Assembly: GCF_014648695.1 (NCBI RefSeq)
Contig: NZ_BMRP01000008.1
Span: forward strand, 27,263-61,554
Length of the DNA: 34,292 nt
Direction: 5' to 3'
Source of the DNA: Streptomyces albospinus
GTDB taxonomy: Bacteria > Actinomycetota > Actinomycetes > Streptomycetales > Streptomycetaceae
Both the position numbers and the translations under genes were made by a program. The notes beneath the pieces were generated by a model. It had not been told where the DNA came from, made no database searches, and was given only the letters and a program-made list of their open reading frames with translations. Positions 14,749 through 22,510 of the stretch are shown piece after piece (position 1 is the stretch's first letter; every line of letters begins with the position of its first letter).

Positions 14749-15381
14749 CTATCCGCCCGACGCGAGGGCGTCCAAGTGCCGCCGGAACACCTGGCGTTGC
14801 CGCGCCGGCGGCATGCCGTCCGGGAGGAGTGCCGCTCGCAGGGTGAGGCCGTCGAGCAGGGCCGCCAGGCGCTGGGCCTCCAGGTCCGCATCCAGATCGG
14901 CCGGCAGTCCGCCCATGCGCCGGGCCTCGGACAGCACGCGGACGACGAGGGGGTGCATGTCCTGCTGCATCTCGGCTGCACAGGGCCGCAGTTCGGCGCG
15001 AGTGCGGGTCGCGGCGGCGAAGGCGATCCAGAGGACCGCCTCTTCGCGGCGAACGTCGTCGAGGGGGAGGAACTCGGCCAGCAGTTCCTCGGTGGCCGCC
15101 GGTCGATGTCGGCGTCGGGGGCGAGGAGCCGCTCGGCGTGGGCGTGGATGCGCTCGCCGATGCGCCGGCTCAGCTCCCGCATGGCGAGGGTCATCAACTC
15201 GTCGTGCTCCGCGAAGTAGTGGCGGACCGGGCCGATGGCGAGGCCGCCTCTTCGGTGACGTTGCGGAGCGAGGCGTGCCCGGTGCGAGCTTCCTCGGGGA
15301 GTCGCTGGTGGTGGGGCGGCGCGAGATGCTCTCCGGCATTCCGTTCACGCCGGCAGTACGCGGACGCTGACTGGCCATCAT
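14749..15381 (-). pseudogene. TetR family regulator, broken by at least two frameshifts
   Basis: Three successive frames on the minus strand spell one TetR protein. Frame one gives ARTGHASLRNVTEEA, part of the HTH. Frame two gives AIGPVRHYFAEHDE-type sequence leading into LMTLAMRELSRRIGERIHAH. Frame three gives ATEELLAEFLPLDDVRREEA and the C-terminal helices to DALASGG and TAG at 14749. Codon phase moves by one base at each join (near 15245 in GGCGGCC and near 15100), consistent with two single-base deletions. The first helix is also degraded. The DNA-binding domain cannot be translated intact, so the regulator should be inactive. Confidence 0.7.
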
Positions 15382-15515
15382 GGAGGTGGAGGGCGACAGG
15401 CGTTCTGCGTGGGGCCGCCGCGCCGGAAACGCGCCATCCGTCGAAAACCCGGGTGCGGAGGGGTGGACACGACTGCGAGGATGCCCGGCTCGTCAGGGGG
15501 AGGACGGGGGCCGGG

Positions 15516-16091
15516 ATGGGAGGGGCGTTCGGGGTGCAAGCTTCGGGGGCGGCGGTGCGGTCGACGGGGTGTCTGATTGTTTCGGGGATGCCGGGGGCCG
15601 GGAAGTCGACGGTTTCGCCGCTGGTGGCCGCGCATCATGAGCGGGCGGCCCATATCAGCGGGGATGCGCTGTCGTACATGGTCGTCCAGGGGCGGGTCGG
15701 GTTTCTGGGGCGGCCCGCCGAGGAATCCCGGCGTCAATTGCGGTTGTGCGCACGCAATATGTGCACGCTGGCCGACAACTTCGCGGAGAACGGGATCTTT
15801 CCGGTCATCGAATACACCATCGCCGACCGCGAGTTGCTGGACCTGATGGTGGAAATGCTCCGACCGCGGCCCGTCATGTTCGTGGTGCTGGCGCCTCCGG
15901 TGGAGGTGTGCCGGGAGCGCAATGCCATGCGGGCGGTCGAGGAGCGGGTCGACTATGACGTGGCGCCGTTCTACCGGGCGATGGAGGAGGAGTTGGCCGG
16001 CGTGGGGTGGTGGTTGGACAGTGCGGGGCTCACGGCCGAGGAGACGGCTGCCGCGATCACGGCCGGGGCTCATGACAAGGCGGTCGTCTGA
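15516..16091 (+). CDS. P-loop kinase-like ATPase (AAA_33 / CPT-like)
   Basis: This 191-aa protein has a Walker A motif GMPGAGKST at about residues 24-32, preceded by the strand CLIVS. The following segments fit the small-molecule kinase fold: HISGDALSYMVVQGRVGFLG, the middle strand FPVIEYTIADREL, and VMFVVLAPPVEVCRERNAMR, where APPVEVCRERN resembles the nucleotide-kinase lid region. It probably phosphorylates a small molecule or acts as an antibiotic-type phosphotransferase; the acceptor is unknown. The ATG at 15516 follows GGGGGAGGAC at a rather long spacing, and GTG at 15534 is an alternative. It is monocistronic, ending about 100 bp before a terminator hairpin. Confidence 0.8.
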   Translation: MGGAFGVQASGAAVRSTGCLIVSGMPGAGKSTVSPLVAAHHERAAHISGDALSYMVVQGRVGFLGRPAEESRRQLRLCARNMCTLADNFAENGIFPVIEYTIADRELLDLMVEMLRPRPVMFVVLAPPVEVCRERNAMRAVEERVDYDVAPFYRAMEEELAGVGWWLDSAGLTAEETAAAITAGAHDKAVV

Positions 16092-16193
16092 CGTGAGGGG
16101 CGGGGTAGTCGCGCCGCGTCCCCGGTCGTGAGGCTCCGCGCTCAGGAACCAGCGGCAGCGCAAGGCGCTCTCCGGCACCGGCCCGCACTCGGG

Positions 16194-16230
16194 AACGGCC
16201 GCTCCCCTCGTCGCGGCGGGAGCGGCCGTT
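16194..16230 (+). terminator. Intrinsic terminator after the kinase gene
   Basis: AACGGCCGCTCCC (16194-16206) pairs perfectly with GGGAGCGGCCGTT (16218-16230), a 13-bp stem with an 11-base loop followed by TTC. The T-run is on the plus strand, so it serves the kinase gene. On the other strand it lies 26 bp after the read-through stop of the SDR gene and could end that operon too. Confidence 0.8.
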
Positions 16231-16255
16231 TTCGGGGCGGCCACACGCCGGCGCA

Positions 16256-17050
16256 TCAAGGGTTGCCGGGGTTGCCGGCGCCGTCTGCCGGTGCCCCGGA
16301 GTCGTCGAGTCGGCCGACGGTGATGTCGGGGAACGTGCAGGGGGCGAGGGGCTGGTTGGCCTGGACCAGCCATGCCTGGCCGGTGTCTCCCGTCTCCAGG
16401 ATGGTTTCGATGGCCTAGGCCACCCGGTCGGGGTGGGCGACGGCCAGTCCGAGGGCGGCGACGGCGTCGCGGTGGGACACCACGAGGCGGGTGTCGACGA
16501 AGCCGGGACACACCGCATTGACGGTGATGTTGTCGGGGTGCGTGTGGAGGGCGAGGGAGCGGGTCAGGCCGATCAGGGCGTGTTTGGCCGCCGAGTAGTA
16601 CATGTCCGGTGAGGGCGCCAGGCCGGCCAGACTGGAGGTGATGACGATGGCTCCGCCGCCCTGGGCTCTGAGATGCGGGAGCGCCGCGTTGGCCCCGTAG
16701 ACGACGCCGTCGAGGTTGACGCTCATGGCCTGGCGGTAGCGCTCGGGGTCGAAGTCGTCGCCGAGTGAAATGCCGCCGGGGACACCGGCGTTGAGACAGA
16801 CCACGTCCAGGCCGCCGAACCGCTCCACGGCGGCGGCGACGGCGTCGCGGTTGTCGTCCGGGCGTGCGACGTCGGTGCGGAGGAACAGACTTCCGGTGGC
16901 CCCGGCCAGCTCGGCGCCCCGGTCCCCATCGGTGTCGGCGATCACCACATGGTCGCCGGCTTCCGCGAAGCGCCGGACGACGGCCGCTCCGATGCCCTGC
17001 GCGCCACCGGTGACGAGTACGACACGCGGACGCGCGATCGGCTCAGCCAT
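16256..17050 (-). pseudogene. SDR oxidoreductase with an in-frame amber codon
   Basis: From the ATG at 17050, 211 codons encode a classical short-chain dehydrogenase: TGGAQGIG nucleotide-binding loop (14-21), LNAG (87-90), the catalytic Ser140 in VITSS, and YSAAK (Tyr152, Lys156), then ITVNAVCPGFVDT. Translation stops at TAG (16415-16417) after DRVA. The same frame continues for 52 sensible codons, AIETILETGDTGQAWLVQAN and onward, to TGA at 16256. That continuation is the normal SDR C-terminus (ETIL...GQAWLV), so TAG most likely replaced GAG. The truncated protein keeps the catalytic core but loses the last strand and may be unstable. The start overlaps the upstream VC0807-like gene by eight bases. 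Confidence 0.8.
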
Positions 17051-17738
17051 GGGCGCGCACCTGGGCAAGGGCACCGCTGCGTCGGCCGTACACCGTCACG
17101 AGGGCCTGCGCCAGGCAGAGCATGGCGACCAGTACCACCACGCCCAGCGAGGGCACGCTGTCGACCGGGAGCGTATAGGCCATCACCACACGGGCGATGG
17201 CGTCGAGGAGGAACGCGCTGCCCCACGCCATGCTCGCCACGGTCATCCAGCGGTGCACGACGGGGCTGCGGTGCCACAGGCTCTCCAGGCGCCGCGCCGT
17301 GCCGGGCGGGGTGACCTTGAGGGCGACGTCCAGGAGGAAGGGGCGGGCCAGCGCCAGGGAGCCGAGGATCCACAGCCCCAGCGCCGCGGTGATCCAGCTC
17401 TCCCGCGCCAGCAGCATCCGGGGGTCACCGGTGACCATGGCGACCAGTACCGACAGCACCATGGCGGCGAGCACGAACAGCGCGGTGGGATCGGCGCGCC
17501 GCTGTCGGGCCCAGGTCAGCACGAGGCTGGCGAGCGGCGCGATGCCCGCGAGGACCAGCGACAGCCACTGGCCGGCGCCGGCGGCCCGGCTGCCGTAGAA
17601 GACCCCGAGGGGAACGACCACATCGAGCGCCAGCGCCGCCCATGCGCGCCCGCCCGGTGCTCCCCCGCCGCCGGTTCGTGGCGGCTCCGATGCCTCGGTG
17701 GCCCTGCGGCCGGCGTACGGATCGCGTGTTCCGTCCAT
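17043..17738 (-). CDS. VC0807-family membrane protein
   Basis: This multi-pass inner-membrane protein has about six hydrophobic stretches, including ALALDVVVPLGVFYG, WLSLVLAGIAPLASLVLTW, ALFVLAAMVLSVLVAMVTG, WITAALGLWILGSLAL, WMTVASMAWGSAFLLDAI and LGVVVLVAMLCLAQALVTVYG. The arrangement, with DPRMLLARESW and RPFLLDV between helices, matches the VC0807-like family of unknown function. The ATG at 17738 is preferred because GGGGAG lies seven bases upstream; the ATG at 17786, overlapping the TetR stop as ATGA, is an alternative that adds 16 residues. It is the middle gene of a TetR / membrane protein / SDR operon. Confidence 0.85.
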   Translation of the reverse strand: MDGTRDPYAGRRATEASEPPRTGGGGAPGGRAWAALALDVVVPLGVFYGSRAAGAGQWLSLVLAGIAPLASLVLTWARQRRADPTALFVLAAMVLSVLVAMVTGDPRMLLARESWITAALGLWILGSLALARPFLLDVALKVTPPGTARRLESLWHRSPVVHRWMTVASMAWGSAFLLDAIARVVMAYTLPVDSVPSLGVVVLVAMLCLAQALVTVYGRRSGALAQVRAHG

Positions 17739-17782
17739 CCCTGACTCCCCGTTGTGTGGTTCGGTGTTCTCGATGAGCGCGC

Positions 17783-18424
17783 TCATGCCCGCTCATCGTT
17801 CGCGGTGGCGCGGCCGAACAGCTGCACCAGATCGCGGGCGTAGCCGTCCAGGTCGAGCTCGGGCAGCGCGCTGAGCTGCGGGCCGATGGCGTCGATGGCC
17901 GCGCGGATCGTCATCGCCATCGTGCGCGGGGTGAACTCCCCGAACTGGCCCTGCTCCTGGCCCCGCCGCAGGATGTCCTGGAGCGGCGCGAGGCTGTCGC
18001 CGTAGACCGACGCGTCGAGCGGCAGGAGCCGGGAGCGGCCGTCCTCGTCGGTGAAGTTCATCGCGATCGACACCAGCGCCCTGACCCGGTCGCGGTGACT
18101 GCCGATGTACTCCACGTTGGCCTCGATATAGGCCCGCAATTCGTCGGCGGGCGTGGGTTGTCGGCGCGAGCGCTCGGCCATGAACTCCGCTCCCTGCCGC
18201 GTGACCACGGCGAGGACCTCATGGATCAGCGCGTCGCGCGTGGCGAAGTGGTAGAAGATCGCCTGCTTGGTGATCCCCGCCCGTCGCGCGATCTCGGCCA
18301 GCGACGCCCGGTGCAACCCCAGCTCCGCTATGGCCTCGATCGCGCACTCCACCAACTGCGCACGCCGCGCCTCCTCGATGAAGGTCCGCTCCTGCTTACC
18401 GCTCGCTCTATTTTTTGACCGCAC
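17783..18424 (-). CDS. TetR/AcrR family regulator heading the VC0807-SDR operon
   Basis: The 213-aa protein has the TetR HTH at about residues 20-68: RRAQLVECAIEAIAELGLHRASLAEIARRAGITKQAIFYHFATRDALI, with the recognition helix KQAIFYHF. The remainder is a helical ligand domain (LRAYIEANVEYIGSHRDRVRALVSIAMNF). The only plausible start is the GTG at 18424, which sits inside a palindrome TTTTTTGACCGCACGGTAAAAA and has no ribosome site, so the mRNA is probably leaderless or nearly so. The gene overlaps its downstream partner, giving an autoregulated operon of regulator, membrane protein and SDR. Confidence 0.92.
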   Translation of the reverse strand: MRSKNRASGKQERTFIEEARRAQLVECAIEAIAELGLHRASLAEIARRAGITKQAIFYHFATRDALIHEVLAVVTRQGAEFMAERSRRQPTPADELRAYIEANVEYIGSHRDRVRALVSIAMNFTDEDGRSRLLPLDASVYGDSLAPLQDILRRGQEQGQFGEFTPRTMAMTIRAAIDAIGPQLSALPELDLDGYARDLVQLFGRATANDERA

Positions 18425-18432
18425 GGTAAAAA
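18411..18432. promoter_or_regulatory. Palindromic operator over the TetR start codon
   Basis: ACCG-CA-CGGT is flanked by T-runs and A-runs (18411-18432), a near-perfect dyad in very GC-rich surroundings. It covers the GTG start of the TetR gene at 18424, so bound regulator would block initiation of its own leaderless transcript. Assignment to this TetR is inference from position. Confidence 0.6.
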
Positions 18433-18515
18433 CGTAGCACGTGTCGAGCGGGGAGGGTGGCGAAATCGGCGTCTACGCGGTGCCGTTGGCGGGATGCGCG
18501 GTGCTCGGGACGGCG

Positions 18516-19994
18516 TCAGCCGGCTGCCGGTTCACCGTCCGGCGCGGGCGGCAGGGCCAGGCAGAGGGCGTCGAGTGCCCCGTTGAAGGCGTGTTCGGGA
18601 GGGGTGCCGTAGCCGAGCACCAGGCCGTCGTGGGCGGGCATCGGGCTGTCGGGGTGGCGGTAGGGGGCGAGGCCGTTGAGGGCGAGGCCGAGGCGGCGGG
18701 CGGCACGGAGGGCCTGCTGTTCGGTGCCGGGCGGGAGGGCCAGGACGGCGTGCAGGCCGGCGGCGATGCCGGTCACCGTGATGTGCGGGGCCTGTTCGGC
18801 GAGGGTGGCGAGGAGTTGGTCGCGGCGCCGGCGGTAGATCTGCCGGGTGCGGCGGAGATGGCGGTCGTAGCCGCCACTGGCGAGGAAGTCGGCGAAGGTG
18901 AGCTGTTCCAGGGAGCCGCACCACAGTTCACGGGAGCCCTTGGCGGCCAGGAGGGCATCGACGAGGTGGTCGGGCACGGCCATCCAGCCGATGCGGAGGG
19001 CCGGCGAGAGGCTCTTGCTGAGGGAGCCGAGGTAGACGACGCGGTCCGGGTCGAGGCCCTGGAGGGCGCCGACCGGTTCGCGGTCGTAGCGGAACTCGCC
19101 GTCGTAGTCGTCCTCCAGCACCAGGCCGCCGGCGGTGCGGGCCCAGTCGATGACGGCGGCCCGGCGCTCGGCGTGCAGCGGGCCGCCGGTGGGGAACTGG
19201 TGGGCGGGGGTGAGGAGTACGGCCTCGGCGGCGGTGCCGTGCAGTGCGCCGATGTCGGCGCCGTGGGCGTCGACCGGGAGGGGGACGAGGTCGCGGCCGG
19301 CGGCGGTGAGCAGGGAGCGGTGGAAGTCGAGGCCGTACGACTCGACGGCCACCGTGCCGCGCAGGACGGTGCCGAGCAGGGTCAGGGCGTGGGCGACGCC
19401 GGTGCAGATGATGATGCGGTGCGGTGCGGTCCGTACGCCGCGGGCGCGGGCGAGGTATTCGGTGAGCTGGGTGCGCAGTTCGATACGTCCGCGTGGATCG
19501 CCCACGCCGAAGGCGTCGTTGGGGGCTGCGGCCAGCGCGCGACGGGCGGACGTCTGCCAGGCCGCCCGCGGGAACTCGGCGGCGTCCGGGGAGGTGGGGG
19601 TCAGGTCGTAGGCGGGGCGGCGGGGTGGCGGGGCGGAGCGGTGGGTGCGCTCCTGCGGGAGGGGGGTGCCGCGCCGGGCGACCCGGGTGCCGGAACCCTG
19701 ACGTGCCGTCAGCCATCCCTCGGCGACGAGTTCACCGTACGCGGAACCGACGGTGTTCGGGGCGACACCGAGGTCCTTGGCCAGGCCGCGGTACGGAGGG
19801 AGCCGGGTACCGGGGGTCAGCCGGCCGGTGCCGATGGCTTCGCGCAGGGCGCGCATGAGTTGTGCGCGCTTGGGGCCGGGGCCGGTGAGTTCCAGATAGA
19901 GGTCGGCGCCTGGGGCCGAGGTGGCGGCGGTCTCCTTGGCCTCCGCTCCCGACGCCACCGGCGCCCCTTCGGACCCGTCTCCCACGTCGCGCAC
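18516..19994 (-). CDS. MocR/PdxR-type regulator (GntR HTH plus aminotransferase domain)
   Basis: This 492-aa protein has two domains. Residues about 32-105 are a GntR winged helix (LYLELTGPGPKRAQLMRALREAIGTGRLTPGTRLPPYRGLAKDLGVAPNTV, then YGELVAEGWLTARQGSGTRV). Residues about 130-490 are a fold-type I aminotransferase-like domain binding pyridoxal phosphate: Lys327 in SLSKSLSPALRIGW forms the Schiff base and EDDYDGEFRYD holds the PLP-contacting Asp/Tyr. MocR proteins use PLP to sense amino compounds or PLP itself and bind direct repeats. The GTG at 19994 follows GGGGGAG. It is divergent from the AhpD-like gene, with an 11-unit heptamer array between them as candidate binding site. Confidence 0.93.
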   Translation of the reverse strand: MRDVGDGSEGAPVASGAEAKETAATSAPGADLYLELTGPGPKRAQLMRALREAIGTGRLTPGTRLPPYRGLAKDLGVAPNTVGSAYGELVAEGWLTARQGSGTRVARRGTPLPQERTHRSAPPPRRPAYDLTPTSPDAAEFPRAAWQTSARRALAAAPNDAFGVGDPRGRIELRTQLTEYLARARGVRTAPHRIIICTGVAHALTLLGTVLRGTVAVESYGLDFHRSLLTAAGRDLVPLPVDAHGADIGALHGTAAEAVLLTPAHQFPTGGPLHAERRAAVIDWARTAGGLVLEDDYDGEFRYDREPVGALQGLDPDRVVYLGSLSKSLSPALRIGWMAVPDHLVDALLAAKGSRELWCGSLEQLTFADFLASGGYDRHLRRTRQIYRRRRDQLLATLAEQAPHITVTGIAAGLHAVLALPPGTEQQALRAARRLGLALNGLAPYRHPDSPMPAHDGLVLGYGTPPEHAFNGALDALCLALPPAPDGEPAAG

Positions 19995-20012
19995 CGCTCC
20001 CCCGCCCCCTGC

Positions 20013-20089
20013 CGATTGCCGATTGCCGGTCTCCGATTGGCAGTTGGCAGTTGTTGATCGCTGATCGCTGATCGCCGATCGCTGATTGC
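20013..20089. repeat. Heptamer array, 11 contiguous degenerate 7-bp units
   Basis: Starting at 20013, every seven bases gives: CGATTGC, CGATTGC, CGGTCTC, CGATTGG, CAGTTGG, CAGTTGT, TGATCGC, TGATCGC, TGATCGC, CGATCGC, TGATTGC. The strict 7-bp period over 77 bp has no coding explanation. It occupies the gap between the divergent MocR and AhpD-like genes. Confidence 0.9.
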
Positions 20090-20152
20090 CCCAACTGTTC
20101 GCCGGGGAAATGCACCATACCCTGGGGCTAATCCGCGCCTAGCGTTCTTGGT

Positions 20153-20623
20153 ATGACAGCCCAGGAGATTGACCAGCCCGTCCGGATCCCGCAGCGGATG
20201 AACTTCACCAGCGTCGCACCGAAGGTCTTCAAGGCCGTCCTCGCCCTGGACGCCGCGGCCCGTGAGGGGCTCGACCCGGTCCTGCTGGAACTCGTGCAGA
20301 TCCGCGCCTCACAGATCAACGGCTGCGCCTACTGCCTCGACTACCACACCGGTGACGCCCGAAAGGCGGGCGAGACCGAGGACCGGATCCACCAGCTCGG
20401 CGCCTGGGAGGAGTCCAGCCTCTACACGGCGAAGGAACGCGCCGCGCTGGCGCTGACCGAGGCGGTCACCCGGCTCCCCGAGGGCGTTTCGGATGCCGTG
20501 TACGACGAGGCGGCCCGCCACTTCGAGGAGGCGGAGCTGGCGCACCTGATCGCGCTGATCTTCACCGTGAACACCTGGAACCGGATGAACGTCACGACCC
20601 GGAAGACTCCTGGTACGCACTAG
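20153..20623 (+). CDS. AhpD-like carboxymuconolactone decarboxylase family protein
   Basis: The 156-aa protein has the AhpD catalytic set: Glu46 in LLELVQIRASQINGCAYC, Cys58-x-x-Cys61 and His65 in CAYCLDYH. It is an all-helical family of alkylhydroperoxidases and related proteins that use the CxxC pair in thiol redox chemistry; a peroxidase role is plausible. The C-terminus FTVNTWNRMNVTTR is also typical, as in proteins annotated as CMD-family peroxidases in Streptomyces. The ATG at 20153 has no clear ribosome site; TAGCGT at 20139-20144 may be a -10, which would give a leader of only a few bases. Divergent from a MocR regulator that probably controls it. Confidence 0.9.
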   Translation: MTAQEIDQPVRIPQRMNFTSVAPKVFKAVLALDAAAREGLDPVLLELVQIRASQINGCAYCLDYHTGDARKAGETEDRIHQLGAWEESSLYTAKERAALALTEAVTRLPEGVSDAVYDEAARHFEEAELAHLIALIFTVNTWNRMNVTTRKTPGTH

Positions 20624-20742
20624 CCCGCCCCGTTTCCGCTCTCCCTCCGGGCGGTGGCCGACCTCGCCGTTCCGTATGGCCGGCCGCCGCCCGTGGCGTG
20701 CCCCGCTCCCGGTTGAAGACCCCAAAAGCCGCGGCCGGCCAC

Positions 20743-20868
20743 CTCCGCGCCATCGTCCGCAGTCTCCACCTCAAGTACTGGCCGGACCTCAGCGAGTCGG
20801 AGATCGGCGCGACCACGGGCATCTCACCGGGGGCCGTGAAGCCGCACCCCGCGCGCGGCTCCGCCGGT
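20743..20868 (+). pseudogene. Relic of an ECF/SigE-type sigma factor region 4
   Basis: The frame 20743-20868 reads LHLKYWPDLSESEIGATTGI and SPGAVKPHPARG, a recognisable sigma region 4 (LxLRYW-DLSExEIA-LGISPGTVKSHxARG), including the HTH. The flanks are degraded (RAIVRS before, SAGTHV after) and there is no region 2 or start. By chance it lies in frame upstream of the PIG-L gene and produces a falsely long frame from 20698. It is a gene fragment, not a domain of PIG-L. Confidence 0.65.
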
Positions 20869-20970
20869 ACCCACGTCCTCTACGACGACAACCGCACCGG
20901 GACCGGAATTGCGTTCCCGCCCGCGTCCTCCCGAGCGGTACTCACCGGACACCTCCCGCACAATGGCCCG

Positions 20971-21759
20971 ATGGCAACCGTCCTGGCGTTCCACGCCCAC
21001 CCCGACGACGAAGTGCTGATGACCGGCGGCACGCTCGCCCGTGCCGCCGCCGAAGGCCACCGGGTGGTGATCGCGGTCGCCACCGACCACATGGACGCCG
21101 GCGCGCACACCGAGTCGCCCCGGCTGGCCGAACTCCGGGCGAGCGCCGCCGTCCTCGGCGTGCATCGGGTCGTCCACCTGGGATACGCGGCCAGCGGCCA
21201 CGGCCCGGTGCTCTACCCGGACCCGCCGGGCCGGACGCGCTTCGCCCGGGCCGACACGCAGGAGGCCGCCGAACGCCTCGCCGCCCTGCTGCGCGAGGAG
21301 GACGCCGACCTGCTCCTCAGCTACGACGCCAACGGCGGCTACGGCCACCGCGACCACGTCAAGGTGCACCAGGTGGGCCGGCGCGCGGCCGAACTGGCCG
21401 GTACGCCACGCCTGTTGGAGGCCACCATGCCGCGCGAGACCATCGCCCGCGCGATGCGGCTGGTCCGCGCCCTGCGGATCCCGTTCCGCTACGACCCCGA
21501 CGCCCTGCGCACCGCCTACAGCCCGCGATCCGCCATCACCCACACCCTCGGCGTCCGGCGCTTCGCGCGGCAGAAGCAGGCGGCACTGGCCGCACACCGC
21601 TCCCAGGTCGCCGGAACCGGCCGGCTGGCGCCGGTGATGAGGACACTGGTCCGCCTCCCCGCCCCGCTCTTCGGGCTGCTCCTCGGCCGGGAATGGTTCG
21701 CGGAGGTGCCCGTGCGGCCGGCGCACCGGCCGCACCCGGCCGGGCTGCGGTCAGAATGA
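20971..21759 (+). CDS. PIG-L family deacetylase
   Basis: From the ATG at 20971 the 262-aa protein begins MATVLAFHAHPDDEVLMTGG, the hallmark of the PIG-L/LmbE family: H-x-H-P-D-D-E supplies the zinc ligands and the catalytic Asp. The third zinc ligand is the His in GGYGHRDHVKVHQ (about residue 126). Relatives deacetylate N-acetylglucosamine-linked sugars such as in mycothiol (MshB) and bacillithiol pathways, or antibiotic precursors. Longer frames reach 20698 but run through a sigma-factor relic. No ribosome site is visible, so the mRNA may be leaderless. The MBL hydrolase starts four bases after the stop: an operon. Confidence 0.9.
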   Translation: MATVLAFHAHPDDEVLMTGGTLARAAAEGHRVVIAVATDHMDAGAHTESPRLAELRASAAVLGVHRVVHLGYAASGHGPVLYPDPPGRTRFARADTQEAAERLAALLREEDADLLLSYDANGGYGHRDHVKVHQVGRRAAELAGTPRLLEATMPRETIARAMRLVRALRIPFRYDPDALRTAYSPRSAITHTLGVRRFARQKQAALAAHRSQVAGTGRLAPVMRTLVRLPAPLFGLLLGREWFAEVPVRPAHRPHPAGLRSE

Positions 21760-21763
21760 CGGC

Positions 21764-22510
21764 ATGACACCGAGCACCGCCGCAGCGCTCCGCCGGCTCG
21801 ATCTGGGCTACTTCATCCGTCCCGCCGAGGAGACCGGCGGCCCGCAACCGCGCGTCGAACCCGCGCTGGCCTACCTGGTGGCGCACGAGCGTGGTCTGCT
21901 CCTCTTCGACACCGGCATCGGCGCCGTCGACCCGGAGACCGAAGCGCACTACCGCCCCCGACGCCGTTCCCTCCAGGCCGCGTTGGCAGCCGCCGGAGTC
22001 GGCCTCGCGGACATCTCGGTCGTCGTCAACTGCCATCTGCACTTCGACCACTGCGGAGGCAATCCCCTGCTGCCCGGCACGCCGATCGTGGTGCAGGACG
22101 TGGAGCTGGCCACCGCCCGCAACGGCGGCTACACCATCGACGAACTCGTCGACTTCCCCGGCGCCGCCTACGAACGCCTCACCGGCGAAGCCGAGATCTG
22201 GCCGGGTGTCCGGATCATCCCCACGCCCGGCCACACCGAGGGACACCAGTCACTGGTCGTCGGCCGGCCCGACGGCACCGTGGTCCTGGCCGGCCAGGCA
22301 CACGACTCCGCCTCCCACCACGCCTCCGACCACCTCGCCCGCCACGCGGCCCTCGACGGCGCGGCACACCCCCTCCCCCCGTACACGCCCTGGCTCGACC
22401 GCCTCGCCGCGTTCGACCCGCGGCGGGTGTACTTCGCCCACGACGCCTCGGTATGGGAACCGGCGACCGGCGACCCGCTGGGCCATGCGGAGCCCGGCAG
22501 GGGCAGCTGA
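21764..22510 (+). CDS. MBL-fold metallohydrolase (AHL-lactonase-like)
   Basis: The 248-aa protein has the metallo-beta-lactamase motif HLHFDH (His91, His93, Asp95, His96), then HTEGH (His157) and VYFAHDASVW near the end. The N-terminal half (LLLFDTGIG...VDPETEAHYRPRRRSLQAALAAAGVGLADISVVVNCHLHFDH) resembles the N-acyl-homoserine-lactonase-like subgroup. It should bind two zinc ions and hydrolyse an ester, lactone or similar bond; a lactonase role is only a family-level suggestion. It follows the PIG-L deacetylase by four bases, so the two are co-expressed, perhaps in one catabolic or detoxifying path. No signal peptide. Confidence 0.88.
   Translation: MTPSTAAALRRLDLGYFIRPAEETGGPQPRVEPALAYLVAHERGLLLFDTGIGAVDPETEAHYRPRRRSLQAALAAAGVGLADISVVVNCHLHFDHCGGNPLLPGTPIVVQDVELATARNGGYTIDELVDFPGAAYERLTGEAEIWPGVRIIPTPGHTEGHQSLVVGRPDGTVVLAGQAHDSASHHASDHLARHAALDGAAHPLPPYTPWLDRLAAFDPRRVYFAHDASVWEPATGDPLGHAEPGRGS

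Noticed and set aside
15382..15515. 5' extension of the kinase gene to 15138
   Set aside because: That region is coding sequence of the broken TetR gene on the other strand; the kinase fold starts after 15516.
18441..20057. Plus-strand frame of 538 codons
   Set aside because: It is opposite the MocR regulator and reads as glycine/valine-rich noise.
20013..20089. CRISPR array
   Set aside because: Units are 7 bp and contiguous with no spacers of 30 bp and no cas genes.
20698..21759. PIG-L protein with a 91-residue N-terminal sigma-like domain
   Set aside because: The upstream segment is a degraded sigma region 4 with broken flanks, and PIG-L proteins begin at the MATVLAFHAHPDDE strand.
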